Assembly: GCA_963665155.2 (NCBI GenBank)
Contig: OY761986.2
Location: 1,798,001-1,862,000, forward strand
From: UBA1141 sp963665155
GTDB lineage: Bacteria; Chloroflexota; Dehalococcoidia; Lucifugimonadales; UBA3495
Direction: 5' to 3'
DNA length: 64,000 nucleotides
The first letter of the stretch is position 1. Each line of letters begins with the position of its first letter. The translations under genes and the position numbers were made by a program. Below the pieces are notes generated by a model, which worked only from the letters and a program-made list of their open reading frames with translations, was not told the DNA's origin and did no database searches. Shown here in pieces: positions 51,279-60,995 of this stretch.

Positions 51279-52586
51279 ATGACCACTGAACCAGGGAAGA
51301 AACCACCCACTTACTACGGTTGGTACGTGTGCGCCGCCGCCATGTTTATTGGCTTCTGCGCGATGGGTGCTCGCCAAAGTTTCGGCGTCTTCGTTCTCCC
51401 TATGAGTGACGAGTTTGGTTGGAGTCGTTTCGAGGTTTCCAGCGCGGCAGCTCTAGGTGTCCTGGTTAATGGCGTTAGCCAGCCATTCATGGGGCGCATT
51501 TTTGATTGGACTGGTGGACGTAAATTAGTGTTAGGGTCCGTCGCCGTCTTGGCGGCCTCAACCATGATAATGGCGCTTACCTTCCACATCTTGTTCCTGG
51601 CGTTCATGTTCGGTGTGGTGTTGTCTCTGGCCCAAAGCGGGTCGGGACCCACAAACATGGCCGCCTTGATGGCCCGCTGGTTCCGCCGCCGCCGAGGATT
51701 CGCCATCTCACTGAACTCCGCAGCCGTGTCTGCAGGCAGCTTGATTTTGGTTCCGTTCGCTATGTATCTCATGCAGGCGACTAATTGGCGCATTGCCTGG
51801 CTTGGACTGGGGCTAATCTTGCTTTTGGCTATTCCCACTGGGCTACTCTTTTTCCATAGAAGCCCGTCTGACAGGGGAGTCTTTCCTGACGGTGACCCTG
51901 AGCCTCCATCCACTAGAGCTAGAAGCCTGCAATCCGCTGGAGCCGGACCGTTAGAGGCCGATAATTGGCGCGACTCCTTGAAATCCGCCCCCATATGGCA
52001 GATGTCTGCATCCTATTTTGTGTGTGGGATGACCACGTTCGTCATGTCGGTACACTTCATCCCTTACGCTCAGAGCCAAGGTGTATCTCCTGGCCTGGCG
52101 GCGATCATATTTGGATTCATGATGGGCTTGAACATCCTGGGCGGACTGGGCGCTGGTTACCTTTCAGACAGAGTTGGTGGCACCAAGAACTGGTTGGCCC
52201 TTGCCTACTTCATTCGGGGAATCGCTTACCTGCTGTTGCTCATTGTTCCGGCACCCCTAGGCCTGTGGATATTCGCCGGTTTCGCTGGATTCTCTTGGGT
52301 AGCAACCCCTGTTCTTACTTCTTCCCTCACCGCCGATGTGTACGGCTTGAAGGCCTTGGGGACCATTTCGGGTCTAACCTTCATGTTCCATCAGTTCGGA
52401 GGATTCGGCAGCGTGCTATTGGCGGGGTTGCTATACGATGTGACAGGATCCTACACAATACCATTCGCTTTCGCTGGCGCGCTGCTTTTGCCAGCTTCGG
52501 TCTCCGCGTTTTCGATCAATGAAAGGAAGTACTCTGTACGGTATCAAACGAACCGCAGCCCAATCGCAACTAGCGAGGCTGATTGA
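51279..52586 (+). CDS. MFS transporter (monocarboxylate/oxalate-formate-antiporter-like)
   Basis: A 435-residue integral membrane protein with twelve predicted helices in two six-helix halves separated by a charged loop (about 200-235, PSDRGVFPDGDPEPPSTRARS). The N-terminal YYGWYVCAAAMFIGFCAMGARQSFGVFVLPMSDEFGWSR is the mark of the MCT/OFA branch, and the cytoplasmic loop GRIFDWTGGRKLVL is the MFS loop 2-3 motif; its repeat GAGYLSDRVGGTKN is in the second half. It would import or export a small organic acid. ATG 51279. Intact, with no obvious partner gene left beside it. Confidence 0.92.
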   Translation: MTTEPGKKPPTYYGWYVCAAAMFIGFCAMGARQSFGVFVLPMSDEFGWSRFEVSSAAALGVLVNGVSQPFMGRIFDWTGGRKLVLGSVAVLAASTMIMALTFHILFLAFMFGVVLSLAQSGSGPTNMAALMARWFRRRRGFAISLNSAAVSAGSLILVPFAMYLMQATNWRIAWLGLGLILLLAIPTGLLFFHRSPSDRGVFPDGDPEPPSTRARSLQSAGAGPLEADNWRDSLKSAPIWQMSASYFVCGMTTFVMSVHFIPYAQSQGVSPGLAAIIFGFMMGLNILGGLGAGYLSDRVGGTKNWLALAYFIRGIAYLLLLIVPAPLGLWIFAGFAGFSWVATPVLTSSLTADVYGLKALGTISGLTFMFHQFGGFGSVLLAGLLYDVTGSYTIPFAFAGALLLPASVSAFSINERKYSVRYQTNRSPIATSEAD

Positions 52587-52690
52587 AGCCCGGCACATCT
52601 AATTCAAGCGGTTTGGCCGAGGTGCTCTAATCATGATTTGGCCCGGCCCGTTTTTGCCCAAAATTGTTGTCAGGGCTACCTCCATTTCTC

Positions 52691-53060
52691 TCACGTATCC
52701 CGCTAAGCCATGCCGAGGGGGTGGGGTACAAACCTACATTCGTGCTCGGTACTGTGATCTACATTCGAATCGGATTTCTACTTCAGCAGCCCATGATGTT
52801 TGAACGGCAATCTGACCAGCGTTAGATCACGTTTGTACACACATCCCGATGTTCGTTCAATGGTGATAGACTTTCAACCTCTGGCGTCTCATTCAAGGTC
52901 ACCGTATCCCTCTAAGCAATCGCTCGGACCACGACCATTTTCCTTCCCACGCCGTTACTGGTTGTTGCTCGGGCGACTCGTCTTCGCGCAACGCAGCGAA
53001 GCAAGGACTAACTTAGCCACACGGCACGCCTCCCCCGGCATGGCTTAGCAATCTACGTGA
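52691..53060. mobile_element. Candidate 370-bp MITE with long imperfect terminal repeats
   Basis: The left end TCACGTATCCCGCTAAGCCA followed by TGCCGAGGGGG recurs inverted at the right end (53027-53060), with a perfect 14-bp core GCTAAGCCATGCCG (52702-52715 and 53036-53049) and the outer TCACGTA also shared. No gene lies inside. No second copy is present in the window, and no clear target duplication flanks it. Confidence 0.55.
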
Positions 53061-53209
53061 ACAATGTGATGGTATCCGAGAGCACATTTTTATTTAATAG
53101 CCACTTTAATTCTCCCAGCGGGCCTCACTTGCAATTTTCTGACGGTGCGGTAGCAAGATGTCCCAAAATGTGGACAAGCTCGCTGTTCCGACGCTACCAT
53201 TTCCCCATC

Positions 53210-53638
53210 ATGGCCAGTGAGCGTGTTCAAAGGCAAATAGATCGTCTCCTCGATGAAGCCGAAGAAGCGATCTCCAGATATGACTGGGAAGCCGTACGTC
53301 AAGCTGCCCTTGCGGTTCTGGCCATCGATCCCGGAAACTCCGACCCCATAACGAACCTGGCCGGCGCGGACCGTGCCTTAGGTGCAACTTCTACCCTACC
53401 ACCAATCACCGAGGAGGTGATGCCCGCTTTCGCGCAAATAGTCGAACCGCCACCCGGACAGGCGAGCATAGAGGACTGTCAAGATTCATTTCGAACCGTC
53501 AATTGCATGGCTTTAATGTCATTGTATCAACTTGGAACATTCCAACAGTCCCAAGCAATTTTCGACGAAGACGCTATCATTGGTTCGAGAATATACGGTT
53601 TCGTTTCTGGCTCTCCGGCGCTGTTTTCAGAAACGTAG
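53210..53638 (+). pseudogene. N-terminal fragment of a multidomain signalling ATPase/cyclase-like protein
   Basis: From ATG 53210 the product starts MASERVQRQIDRLLDEAEEAISRYDWEAVRQAALAVLAIDPGNSDPITNLAGADRALGATSTLPPI, a TPR-like helical pair of a kind I associate with the N-terminus of large Chloroflexota cyclase/ATPase regulators (from memory, unverified). After about residue 90 the text (DCQDSFRTVNCMALMSLYQLGTF) no longer fits and the frame ends at 53638, so only the N-terminus survives. The longer frame from 53057 has no ribosome-binding site. Confidence 0.5.
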
Positions 53639-53855
53639 ACGGAGATTACATTGAAGGAAATTGGCTGCTTACCCGATAATTCAGCCACCGGGGAATTGAT
53701 GGGGCTATGCGATCTGAGGGCACCGTGGCTGGCGTCGGGCCTTCCCAGTTGTCATAGTTTACGATACACGCAATAATGGGCCCAGCGATGGAGGATATGA
53801 ACACTCTTTGCAGGTCCAGCAGATGATTCTATTCGTGGAGAGTCGGAGTACAAAA

Positions 53856-54449
53856 ATGGGAAATACTGTTCTGGATGCAATCGCCGAACATATCAAGGTT
53901 GTACAAGCCCTCAGATGCCTATCAAGTGATATCGAAGAGGTAGCCTTGTCTGCGGTAGAGACCTATAGATCGGGGGCCAAAGTGGTGCTATTTGGTAACG
54001 GTGGAAGTTCCTGTGACGCTCAACATATAGCTGCTGAGATGCTGGGGGTGGTCGAGGACCAATCTACCAAAAGGGGACTTCTAGCGGTCTCCCTGGCTGA
54101 CAATACTGCCTTAATCACGGCAATTGGCAACGACTTGGGGTACGCTGACGTATTCTCCAGGCAAGTAGAAGCCATTGTTCAAGAGAAAGACTTGGTGATT
54201 GGCCTGAGCACAAGCGGAAACTCTCCAAACGTGGTCAAAGGCATTGCGACCGCCAAAAACCTTGGAGCCAAAACTGTGGTTCTGATCGGGCGACGTGGGG
54301 CACTAGCCGAAATAGCCGAGGTTGCCATCCACGTTCCATCCAATAGTGTGCCAAGGATTCAAGAAGCCCACATGATTATAGGCCACATCATATGTGAGAT
54401 GGCTCAGAGAATGTTATCGAATGAGTACGTAACACGATTCAAATCATAG
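53856..54449 (+). CDS. SIS-domain phosphosugar isomerase (GmhA-like)
   Basis: Isomerises a sugar phosphate, in GmhA sedoheptulose 7-phosphate to D-glycero-D-manno-heptose 7-phosphate. The sequence has the SIS signature: VVLFGNGGSSCDAQHIAAEMLG, ALITAIGNDLGYADVFSRQVEAIVQEKDLVIGLSTSGNSPNVVKGIATAKNLGAKTVVLIGRRG, and a C-terminal helix QEAHMIIGHIICEMAQRML with the conserved His. ATG 53856 has GGAG about nine bases upstream; the frame extends to 53808. About 197 residues, the GmhA length. It appears intact but stands alone. Confidence 0.88.
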   Translation: MGNTVLDAIAEHIKVVQALRCLSSDIEEVALSAVETYRSGAKVVLFGNGGSSCDAQHIAAEMLGVVEDQSTKRGLLAVSLADNTALITAIGNDLGYADVFSRQVEAIVQEKDLVIGLSTSGNSPNVVKGIATAKNLGAKTVVLIGRRGALAEIAEVAIHVPSNSVPRIQEAHMIIGHIICEMAQRMLSNEYVTRFKS

Positions 54450-54511
54450 TTTACAAATTGATTCACTGCCCCAAGTAGATTCTATCTCGCACAAGAAGGA
54501 AGGAGTAGAAA

Positions 54512-56049
54512 ATGAAGTATGACATCATAATCATTGGCGCCGGTTCTGCCGGTTGCGTGATGGCCAGCCGACTTTCAGAGGACAGCAGCAAGTCGATACT
54601 TCTGTTGGAGGCGGGACCAGATTATCCGGATTTCCAGACGTATCCGGACGACTTAAAGTTCGGTTACGACCAGACTGCTTCTGCGATCGACGCTCCCCAC
54701 AACTGGTCGTTTCAGGGAAACACCACTGCGCTCCAGACCGAGCCCATGCCGGTGCCCCGGGGAAAGGTCGTCGGCGGCTCAAGTGCCATCAACGGTCAAG
54801 TTTTGCTGCGGGGGATACCCGAGGACTACGATGCTTGGGCGGCTATGGGCAACGACGGGTGGGGATTCACCGACGTGCTGCCCTATCTCCGTAAATTGGA
54901 GACTGACACCGATATCCACCACGACTTCCATGGTACCGAAGGTCCCATCCCGGTTCGCCGGTTTAAACAAGAGACGTGGCTACCAGCGCAAAATGCTTTC
55001 TATGCAGCTTGCCGGGCGGCAGGCCATCCCCACGACCCAGACATGAACCATCCCGAGTCGGGCGGCGTCGGCCCCATTCCCATGAACAACCCCAACGGCA
55101 TCCGTATGAGCACGTCCTTGACGTTTTTGGGGCTGCCCGGCACCGGCTGAATGTGACCATTAAAGCTAACGTCACTGTGCACCGGGTCGTATTTGACGGC
55201 AAGCGTGCCATCGGAGTCCAAGTGGAGAGTGGTGGCGAAACATTCATTGTTGAAGGGGAACACATCATTTTGAGTTCTGGGGCCATTGGTTCGCCACAAT
55301 TGCTGATGCTCTCAGGCATCGGCCCCGCTGATCAGTTGCAGCAACTTGGCATTCCGGTGATTCTTGATGATCCCGGAGTAGGCCAAAACCTGCGGGATCA
55401 TCCCAACATCCGAGTGCCCATTGAGGTCGATGACGACTTCCCGTTGAACCCAAAGGACCCGCGCTCTCAAGTGGCGTTGCGCTACACTGCAACTGGGTCC
55501 GAGCTCCGAAACGACGTTCAAATCATGGCGTCGTCCTTCTCGTCTCCCATATCCGGGGATCCCTTGGAAGCAGAGGGCATAAGGTTTACATGCATATTAG
55601 AAATGGCCTACGGCTCCGGCAACTTGGCCATCACCTCCACTGATCCCAATGTGCAGCCGGAATTGAACTATAATTACTTCCAAGACCCCAGGGACCTTTC
55701 CCGCATGCGGGAGGCCGTCCGAAAATGCATCGCGTTTTTGGACCACCCTGACTATAAGAATATCGTCAAGACCATTCTGGATCCGATGCCTTCGGAGTTA
55801 GTATCCGACGAAGGGCTCGACAACTGGCTTAGGCGATCCGTCACCACCTCCCAGCACATATCAGGAACCTGTAAGATGGGCACCGAATCCGACCCGATGG
55901 CTGTGGTCGATCAGCACGGTAACGTGAGAGGTGTTGAAAATCTGACAGTAGCTGATGCCTCCATAATGCCCGACTGCATCCGCGCCAACACCAATTGCAC
56001 TACCATAATGATCGGCGAGCGGGTGGCCGAGTGGATCAAACAGGGTTAA
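54512..56049 (+). pseudogene. GMC oxidoreductase (choline dehydrogenase-like), one frameshift
   Basis: FAD enzyme oxidising alcohols. First frame: MKYDIIIIGAGSAGCVMASRLSEDSSKSILLLEAGPDY (FAD motif), PRGKVVGGSSAINGQVLLRG (GMC signature 1), to RMSTSLTFLG at about 55130, then stop at 55148. Second frame: ARHRLNVTIKANVTVHRVVFDG...VEGEHIILSSGAIGSPQLLMLSGIG (GMC signature 2) to TSQHISGTCKMGTESDPMAVVDQHGNVRGVENLTVADASIMP with catalytic His, and stop at 56049. One missing base in the run TTTTTGGGG (about 55127-55135) restores a full 512-residue enzyme. RBS AAGGAAGGAG before ATG 54512. Confidence 0.85.
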
Positions 56050-56217
56050 CCCGAGGTGGCAGAACCAAGGCACAACCCACTGAGGCACGGATGGTTTACC
56101 GGGAGATTCTGAACGCCGGATCTAATTGTCGCCATGGCGTTTCTTGGAGATTAGCAATAACAAGCCGTATCACGGGCGTTGGCCACCGTTTCTGTAGTTG
56201 ATGCTACGGAGCCTATC

Positions 56218-56470
56218 CTACAAACTACTCACGGTTTTGGCTTGGTCACCTTCGGCATCGTGATTTCTTAGCGTGTCGGCGTAGTCACGGAAGGGCCCAC
56301 GCCAGCTCGGGCCTGTGGCCTGCTTTGCGGCAGAAGGACAAAACGTCCTCCAAGTGCTCGGCCGCTTTGTCCAGGTAGTCCATTTTTCGGGCCAGGAGAA
56401 CAAGTAGGCGACCCGGTTGGTAACTAATAGGTCTGCCAGCATTCGCAAGTCCGGATTGGTCTCTTAAACC
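56218..56470 (-). pseudogene. TPR-domain relic of a cyclase/LuxR-type regulator
   Basis: On the minus strand, in two frames, KMDYLDKAAEHLEDVLSFCRKAGHRPELAWAL and RDYADTLRNHDAEGDQAKTVSSL together match the motif HFEDALxFCRxAGxRPELAWxxxDYADxLLxRxxxGD found in the C-terminal TPR region of large LuxR/adenylate-cyclase proteins in this kind of genome. A frame change separates the two halves. Only about 80 residues remain. Confidence 0.5.
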
Positions 56471-56713
56471 TGTATGTTGTTTTGTTCAGGCTGAGTTACG
56501 ATCCTCCTCTAATTCGCCTCAGGTGGTGTCCGCCTTCAACCGATGTATATCATCCAATGTATTTCATCGTTCGGCTCTATTGATTAGTTTCGTGTCAAGA
56601 GGAAGGTGCTAAAGAGCGTCTGATCGTTGAGCTCGACCGGCAACCAAGTGATTCAGGAAAACCTGGGGTTCGTACCTCGGGACTTCGCATTCACTAGTAC
56701 CAGTTAGAGCAGC

Positions 56714-56980
56714 ATGTTGGAGGAGGAAGTAAAAAAACGGTACCGGTTTGGCCGCCTTTGGATAGTTGGATCAGGGTATCAGGTTGACGGCAATCCCATG
56801 CGATACGCTGACTTGGTGGGTGTAACCGGCCTCGACGAGGTCGATGGCGGCCCTCCTCAGGCAGCCCGATACATTACCGAGAACTCAAACCCTTACCGGT
56901 TGCCCTCGATGGAGCTACAAGCCCTGATCAACGATCCCCAGGGCTTTCGTAGGTATCTTGAGGGAGCCCTGGCTGACTGA
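56714..56980 (+). pseudogene. Unidentified fragment, C-terminal-like
   Basis: An 88-codon frame (MLEEEVKKRYRFGRLWIVGSGYQVDGNPMRYADLVGVTGLDEVDGGPPQAARYITENSNPYRLPSMELQALINDPQGFRRYLEGALAD). Composition is protein-like and the end is a typical amphipathic helix, but there is no convincing ribosome-binding site and I do not recognise the family. It may be the end of a deleted gene. Confidence 0.35.
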
Positions 56981-57097
56981 GCGACCATCGCGGATCCTCC
57001 CTCGGTACAGGCCGCAGATTGTGATGCTTCGGAAGGGGAAATCCGTCCGCTGATCTTCTGAGGGACAGTACGACAAACTCTTTGCGGAGGAGACGTA

Positions 57098-57481
57098 ATG
57101 ATGAAATGGTGCCGGTTTCAAGTGAAGGGTGGGGCCAACTACGCGCTGGTGGAAAGTGATCAGATAACCCTGGTGGAGGGTGACCCCTTCAACGGTTACC
57201 AGGAAATTCCTAACCGTTTCGCCAAGGACTAAGTTAAGCTCTTGGTTCCGGTGGTGCCTCCTACGCTTTACGCCGGTGGCCTTAATTACCCCTACCACGT
57301 GGTCTGGGCCGCCGAACACGCAGGCGCCGCACCGGTCAGGCCCGAAGAGCCCATCGTCGGCACCAGAGCAGTCAGCGGTCTGATCGCTCACGAAGAGACC
57401 ATCATCAAGCCCAAAGACGCCACCGAAGAGTTCCAATACGAGGCGCTTGCATCAATGCTCGCACGCTACGTTCAAGTGTGA
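57098..57481 (+). pseudogene. Fumarylacetoacetate hydrolase family, N-terminal relic with internal stop
   Basis: After GGAGGAGACGTA, ATG 57098 starts MMKWCRFQVKGGANYALVESDQITLVEGDPFNGYQEIPNRFAKD, then TAA at 57230-57232, then in the same frame VKLLVPVVPPTLYAGGLNYPYHVVWAAEHAGA...SGLIAHEETIIKPKDATEEFQYEA. The FAH hallmarks VKLLxPVxPxxxxxxGxNYxxH and IxxPKDxxxxFQYE are clear. The metal-binding core after FQYE is missing (LASMLARYVQV and stop at 57481). Both a nonsense codon and a 3' truncation; dead gene. Confidence 0.8.
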
Positions 57482-57649
57482 GATATCGTCGAGCAACCGG
57501 CAAATGGCACTACGCCCGAATAGTGATGGCGAGCGGCCACCCGCGTTTCCGGGGGATAAGCTAAACTTTTCTGGCTAGGCAGAGAACCTGGTGTCTTTCA
57601 ATCAGGTGTCATAGATAGGTTTCGTAACCGTACCCCGCAGCTTCTCTAG

Positions 57650-57794
57650 TATTACAACGACGCTTTCTCAAATTGGTCAGTTTTGGGGCAGAAATCGCTT
57701 CGCGGAACGCAAGACCACAAAGCTGTCAGCCCACGCGCCTAACAGCCATGAAGAGGTGCTCAAGGCCCCTTTTTTGTGATCCGTCCTTGTAATA
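57650..57794. mobile_element. 145-bp MITE, copy 2
   Basis: Same length and nearly the same sequence as 38571-38715, flanked by CTAG at 57646-57649 and 57795-57798. The right terminal repeat has one change (CGTCCTTGTAATA). It separates the FAH relic from a response-regulator relic. Confidence 0.92.
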
Positions 57795-57915
57795 CTAGGA
57801 TCTTGCTCCATATCGCCTGGAGATTCATCTCTTGCTTTCGACCTTTTGTAGATCTCCGTTTCTTGCGTCCCGTATGGTCACACCTGGCTGCAATGTTTTG
57901 GTCTATCTGGTAATT

Positions 57916-58213
57916 TTAGGTATCATTAGCTTTAATGGACACGAGGCACTCCACATCGCTAACGAATGGGCTCCCGACCGGGTAGTCCTGGACTTGATGC
58001 TTCCCGAAGTTGACGGCCTCGAGGTGTGCCGACAAATTCGCCAGAAGAGCCCAGATGCCCTTCATCATGCTCACGGCTTGAGGGGAAGAAGTGGATCGCA
58101 TAGTAGGTCTGGAGATGGGTGCCGACGACTATGTGGTCGAGCCCTGCGGCACCAAGTAACTGGTTGCCAGAATCAAGTCGGTGCTGAAGCGTGCTGCGTT
58201 TCGACGATTGCAC
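57916..58213 (+). pseudogene. OmpR-type response regulator receiver domain, decayed
   Basis: GHEALHIANEWAPDRVVLDLMLPEVDGLEVCRQIRQKSPDA is a receiver domain with phospho-acceptor Asp in VLDLMLPEVDG. After a frame change it continues EEVDRIVGLEMGADDYVVEPCGTK, then TAA where the family has Glu, then LVARIKSVLKRA (the conserved K of DYVxKPF is Glu here). The N-terminus is missing and the effector domain is lost. Confidence 0.75.
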
Positions 58214-58324
58214 TATCAACCCGGAGAGCCGGGTGATAAACAGCGAAGAAAAGTTACGGGAGTAACTGATCCAGGCTCCCTCTGGTCCACTCAAAAGTTC
58301 CAATCAATTTTGAGGAAAGGAAAT

Positions 58325-58522
58325 ATGAAAACTCTTAAATGCGATCTATGCGAAGTAACAGCGGGAGGTGAAACGTTCGAGTCGTGGATGGAAGCACTTA
58401 AGCCTCATTACAGTGAGGCTCATGCTGACGTCATGAATAGTGATAGTGGAACTCCTGAAGGTATGAAGGCAGAGATGGAAAAATGGATAGCTGACAATAA
58501 GGCAAGGTTTGATGCTGCCTAA
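58325..58522 (+). CDS. Small DUF1059-like protein
   Basis: A 65-residue protein, MKTLKCDLCEVTAGGETFESWMEALKPHYSEAHADVMNS...MEKWIADNKARFDAA. The N-terminal CDLC and the central HYSEAH spacing recall DUF1059-type small proteins with a Cys pair and two His that could bind a metal. ATG 58325 follows AGGAAAGGAAAT, a good ribosome-binding site, and codon use is regular, so this is probably a functional gene in the midst of relics. Confidence 0.7.
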   Translation: MKTLKCDLCEVTAGGETFESWMEALKPHYSEAHADVMNSDSGTPEGMKAEMEKWIADNKARFDAA

Positions 58523-58772
58523 ATAGGCGGTTAGCAGAGCGCACCTTCGGACAACCGCCGTTACGACAAAGAGAGCAGCCTTGTTGACGGTATGCCATCC
58601 CGAATCGCCTGAAATAGTTTCTCTAGCTGCAAGGTTAAGATAATGAACTGAGTCGAGGTTGGAGGTCTCTGTTCGCTCCGCGCTACTGCCGCCATGTTAA
58701 AACGATGCGTCTAATCAATCGTCTCAGCCCGCTTGTTTCCGTCTGTATTCCAGACGTTTTACAATGCGGATC

Positions 58773-59096
58773 TTAGTCAAAGAGCTGATCCAGGCGGGAA
58801 TCTGATACAGACTGTAAGGAAATGTGGAGTTCGCGCTGCAGATCAGCTAAATCCATTTCCACGGGCCAGCGTCTCTTACAAGTATGACAATATAGGTCGT
58901 TTGATCTCGTTCGGTACTCTATGCCTTTAATCTCTCCTCTGCTCTTTCCACAGCAGGGGCACTTCCCCTGTTTGTACCTGGCTAAAGCGAGGTCCAACGT
59001 AAGAGGTCCATGAACCGTTTGAGTAGAGTTGTCCCAGATCAAATTGATCCCCCAACCAAGTGACCATGTTGGATGCCTCGAACTATAAGACGGCAT
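58773..59096 (-). CDS. Zinc-ribbon protein of unknown function
   Basis: A 107-codon frame whose product contains KCPCCGKSRGEIKGIEYRTRSNDLYCHTCKRRWPVEMDL, two CxxC knuckles 22 residues apart, a plausible zinc ribbon. The N-terminal third (MPSYSSRHPTWSLGWGINLIWDN) is unremarkable and the true start may be further in. No family recognised and no clear ribosome-binding site. Confidence 0.45.
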   Translation of the reverse strand: MPSYSSRHPTWSLGWGINLIWDNSTQTVHGPLTLDLALARYKQGKCPCCGKSRGEIKGIEYRTRSNDLYCHTCKRRWPVEMDLADLQRELHISLQSVSDSRLDQLFD

Positions 59097-59621
59097 ACCG
59101 AGGGCGTCAAATAAAATCCGATTTAGTCTACCTCAGGCGAATTAGGTTGATCTGGGCTTAGGGTGTCTAATATACCCCTGGGATCCCCACCGGCCTGTAT
59201 GTCAAAGGTGACCAACACGACGGGCACCTCCTCAGCAGCCTTCATAAAGGCATGGCATCGCAGACTACCCCACCAAACCGAAGCCTGCGATAATTAGGAG
59301 CGGTAACCAGGCCGGTGGTGCAACTCACCGTAACCCACAACCCGTCCCGTAAGGGCCTGGACACAGCGGGGTTCTCCCTGGCAACCTGGTCGTTACAACC
59401 ACCTTGGATGATTTGAAACAAATCAGAATTACTCTGTCGGATACTCAATATGCATCGATGCTTCCTTATGTTGCCTTACCATTGAAGGGCGGTTTCTGGT
59501 TCGGGTTGCCAGCGCCGTTACAGGTGGGGTTTTCCTGTCCCACTATATTTATTAGGCGGGCGGTTTTGGTTTCCCTCTCCTTTCCGGGACTGCCCGCAAT
59601 CTTAATGCCGGGGGTATAGGT
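59097..59621. other. Non-coding stretch with a possible short relic
   Basis: On the minus strand about 59255-59123 a startless frame reads AFMKAAEEVPVVLVTFDIQAGGDPRGILDTLSPDQPNSPEVD and stop; it looks like the end of a deleted gene, family unknown. The rest has only short chance frames. Confidence 0.35.
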
Positions 59622-59852
59622 ATGACTACCAAAGCATGGACGGAGTTGGTGCTGATAGCCCAGCTAGCGGATATTCGCCAGGTAATAATCGTGTACCAAC
59701 TACCGCAACGGTTGAGCCCGGCTGCTCTTCGGTTATGGACTGCGCACCAAGTACAAGCCTGAATCCAGGAATTAAGGACCGCCCTATCGGAACAGCAAGG
59801 GAGAAAGATTTTCGGCCGATGGATGGAAGGCCTGATGGCCCGAGTAGATTAG
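59622..59852 (+). pseudogene. Small unidentified gene with in-frame TGA
   Basis: ATG 59622 starts MTTKAWTELVLIAQLADIRQVIIVYQLPQRLSPAALRLWTAHQVQA, meets TGA at 59760-59762, and continues in frame IQELRTALSEQQGRKIFGRWMEGLMARVD to TAG at 59852, four bases before the next gene. The composition is consistent across the TGA, so it was probably one 76-residue helical protein. A CGA-to-TGA change is a simple explanation; nothing suggests a redox site, so selenocysteine is unlikely here. Confidence 0.4.
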
Positions 59853-59855
59853 TAC

Positions 59856-60170
59856 ATGGAACCTGACTTTAGAGAAGCAATAACCCAGTGGTTGGAAACC
59901 ATCGCAGGCGAAGAGCTTGGCCCGGCACAGGCTGGCTACGCAACCCGCCGCTCAACGGCAGGGTATCGGCAAGTCCTTCTGTCGCACTTGCCCGCTGACC
60001 TGTGTGCCCGTATAGACCAAGCTCTAGAAACTACGAGACATAGAAAGCTTACGTCCTATTGGCATGCATGGCCCCTGCTCTCCGACGCCGACGTAGCCGT
60101 AATCATGAAGGCCGGGGCAGCAAACTACATAGGAACGACCCAAACTGCATATACCGGCGACTCCGCCTAG
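59856..60170 (+). CDS. Hypothetical protein
   Basis: A 104-residue frame (MEPDFREAITQWLETIAGEELGPAQAGYATRRSTAGYRQVLLSHLPADLCARIDQALETTRHRKLTSYWHAWPLLSDADVAVIMKAGAANYIGT). Helical, regular codon use, and directly behind the small gene at 59622, so the two may have been an operon on a mobile element. No family is recognised; the ribosome-binding site is weak. Confidence 0.45.
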   Translation: MEPDFREAITQWLETIAGEELGPAQAGYATRRSTAGYRQVLLSHLPADLCARIDQALETTRHRKLTSYWHAWPLLSDADVAVIMKAGAANYIGTTQTAYTGDSA

Positions 60171-60541
60171 TGCTAGAAAAACACCATGATAGGCATCTGA
60201 TTCCATGTTTAAGGTTAGGTTGCCGGCGTGTTCCTCACGAGTGCAATGAACCCACAGGCCATCCTCGCTAGTGAACCCTGAAACAGTACCCTAAGATATC
60301 TATTTGCTATTTCGGCCTGTAGTAGGCATTATTGGACTCCAATATTAGATACCATGCCCACTCAGACCCGCGGTTATCGTGGCCTCATAACAAAACCGGG
60401 TTGGCCCTGAAGTTATTACTCTGAAGACTTGCGTAAAATTCGGTAATAGCTGCCGACTTTGCAGGAGAACGGTAATGCCACAAACCGGGATGCAGTAGGC
60501 AAAAGAAAAGAAGTTGCGAACAACTAGGCGGGAGGAAGTCA
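60171..60541. other. Non-coding stretch before the cupin relic
   Basis: Nothing recognisable on either strand. It ends with GGGAGGAAG (about 60530-60538), a good ribosome-binding site placed for a start near 60542. Confidence 0.4.
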
Positions 60542-60995
60542 TTTAGCATCACTCGTGGTCCAGGCGAAGGTAAGGCGGTTTGGGTGCCTGGCATTCAAGT
60601 CACTTGTAAGGTTAACGGAGAAGAAACAGAAGGTGCATACTCGTTGCTTGAGGTACTAATGGTAAGGTCAGAAGGACCTCCGCAACATACCCACAGATCT
60701 GAAGACGAAGCATTTTATGTTCTGGAAGGAATAGTCAACATCAAGAGAGGTGAAGAGACTGTACAGGCGACTACTGGAGCCTACGTTCTGGTCCCAAAAG
60801 GGACAAACCATACGTTTTGGAATGCGGGATCGACGCCAGCTAAACTTCTGGCCATATTTTCACCGGTGGGATTTGAGCATTACTTCATTGAGACACTACG
60901 CAGACCAAGAACCTGAGCTTAACGCCCTTAGGGAGAAGGCAATGGCTGTGGCTGACAAATATAATCTAGAAATAACAGGGCCGCCTATCGGATAA
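60542..60995 (+). pseudogene. Cupin-domain protein, start lost and frameshifted
   Basis: The frame SITRGPGEGKAVWVPGIQVTCKVNGEETEGAYSLLEVLMVRSEGPPQHTHRSEDEAFYVLEGIVNIKRGEETVQATTGAYVLVPKGTNHTFWNAGSTPAKLLAIFSPVGFEHYF is a single-domain cupin; the metal ligands are in HTHRSEDEAFYVLEG (HxHxxxE) and the second motif PKGTNHTFWN. A GGGAGGA lies where a start at 60542 is expected, but the codon there is TTT, and only GTG 60584 remains. After YFIE the frame shifts and DQEPELNALREKAMAVADKYNLEITGPPIG is in another frame, ending at 60995. Confidence 0.75.

Noticed and set aside
55148..55150. TGA in the GMC oxidoreductase gene as selenocysteine
   Set aside because: The conserved sequence continues in a different frame, so this is a frameshift and the TGA is out of the true frame.
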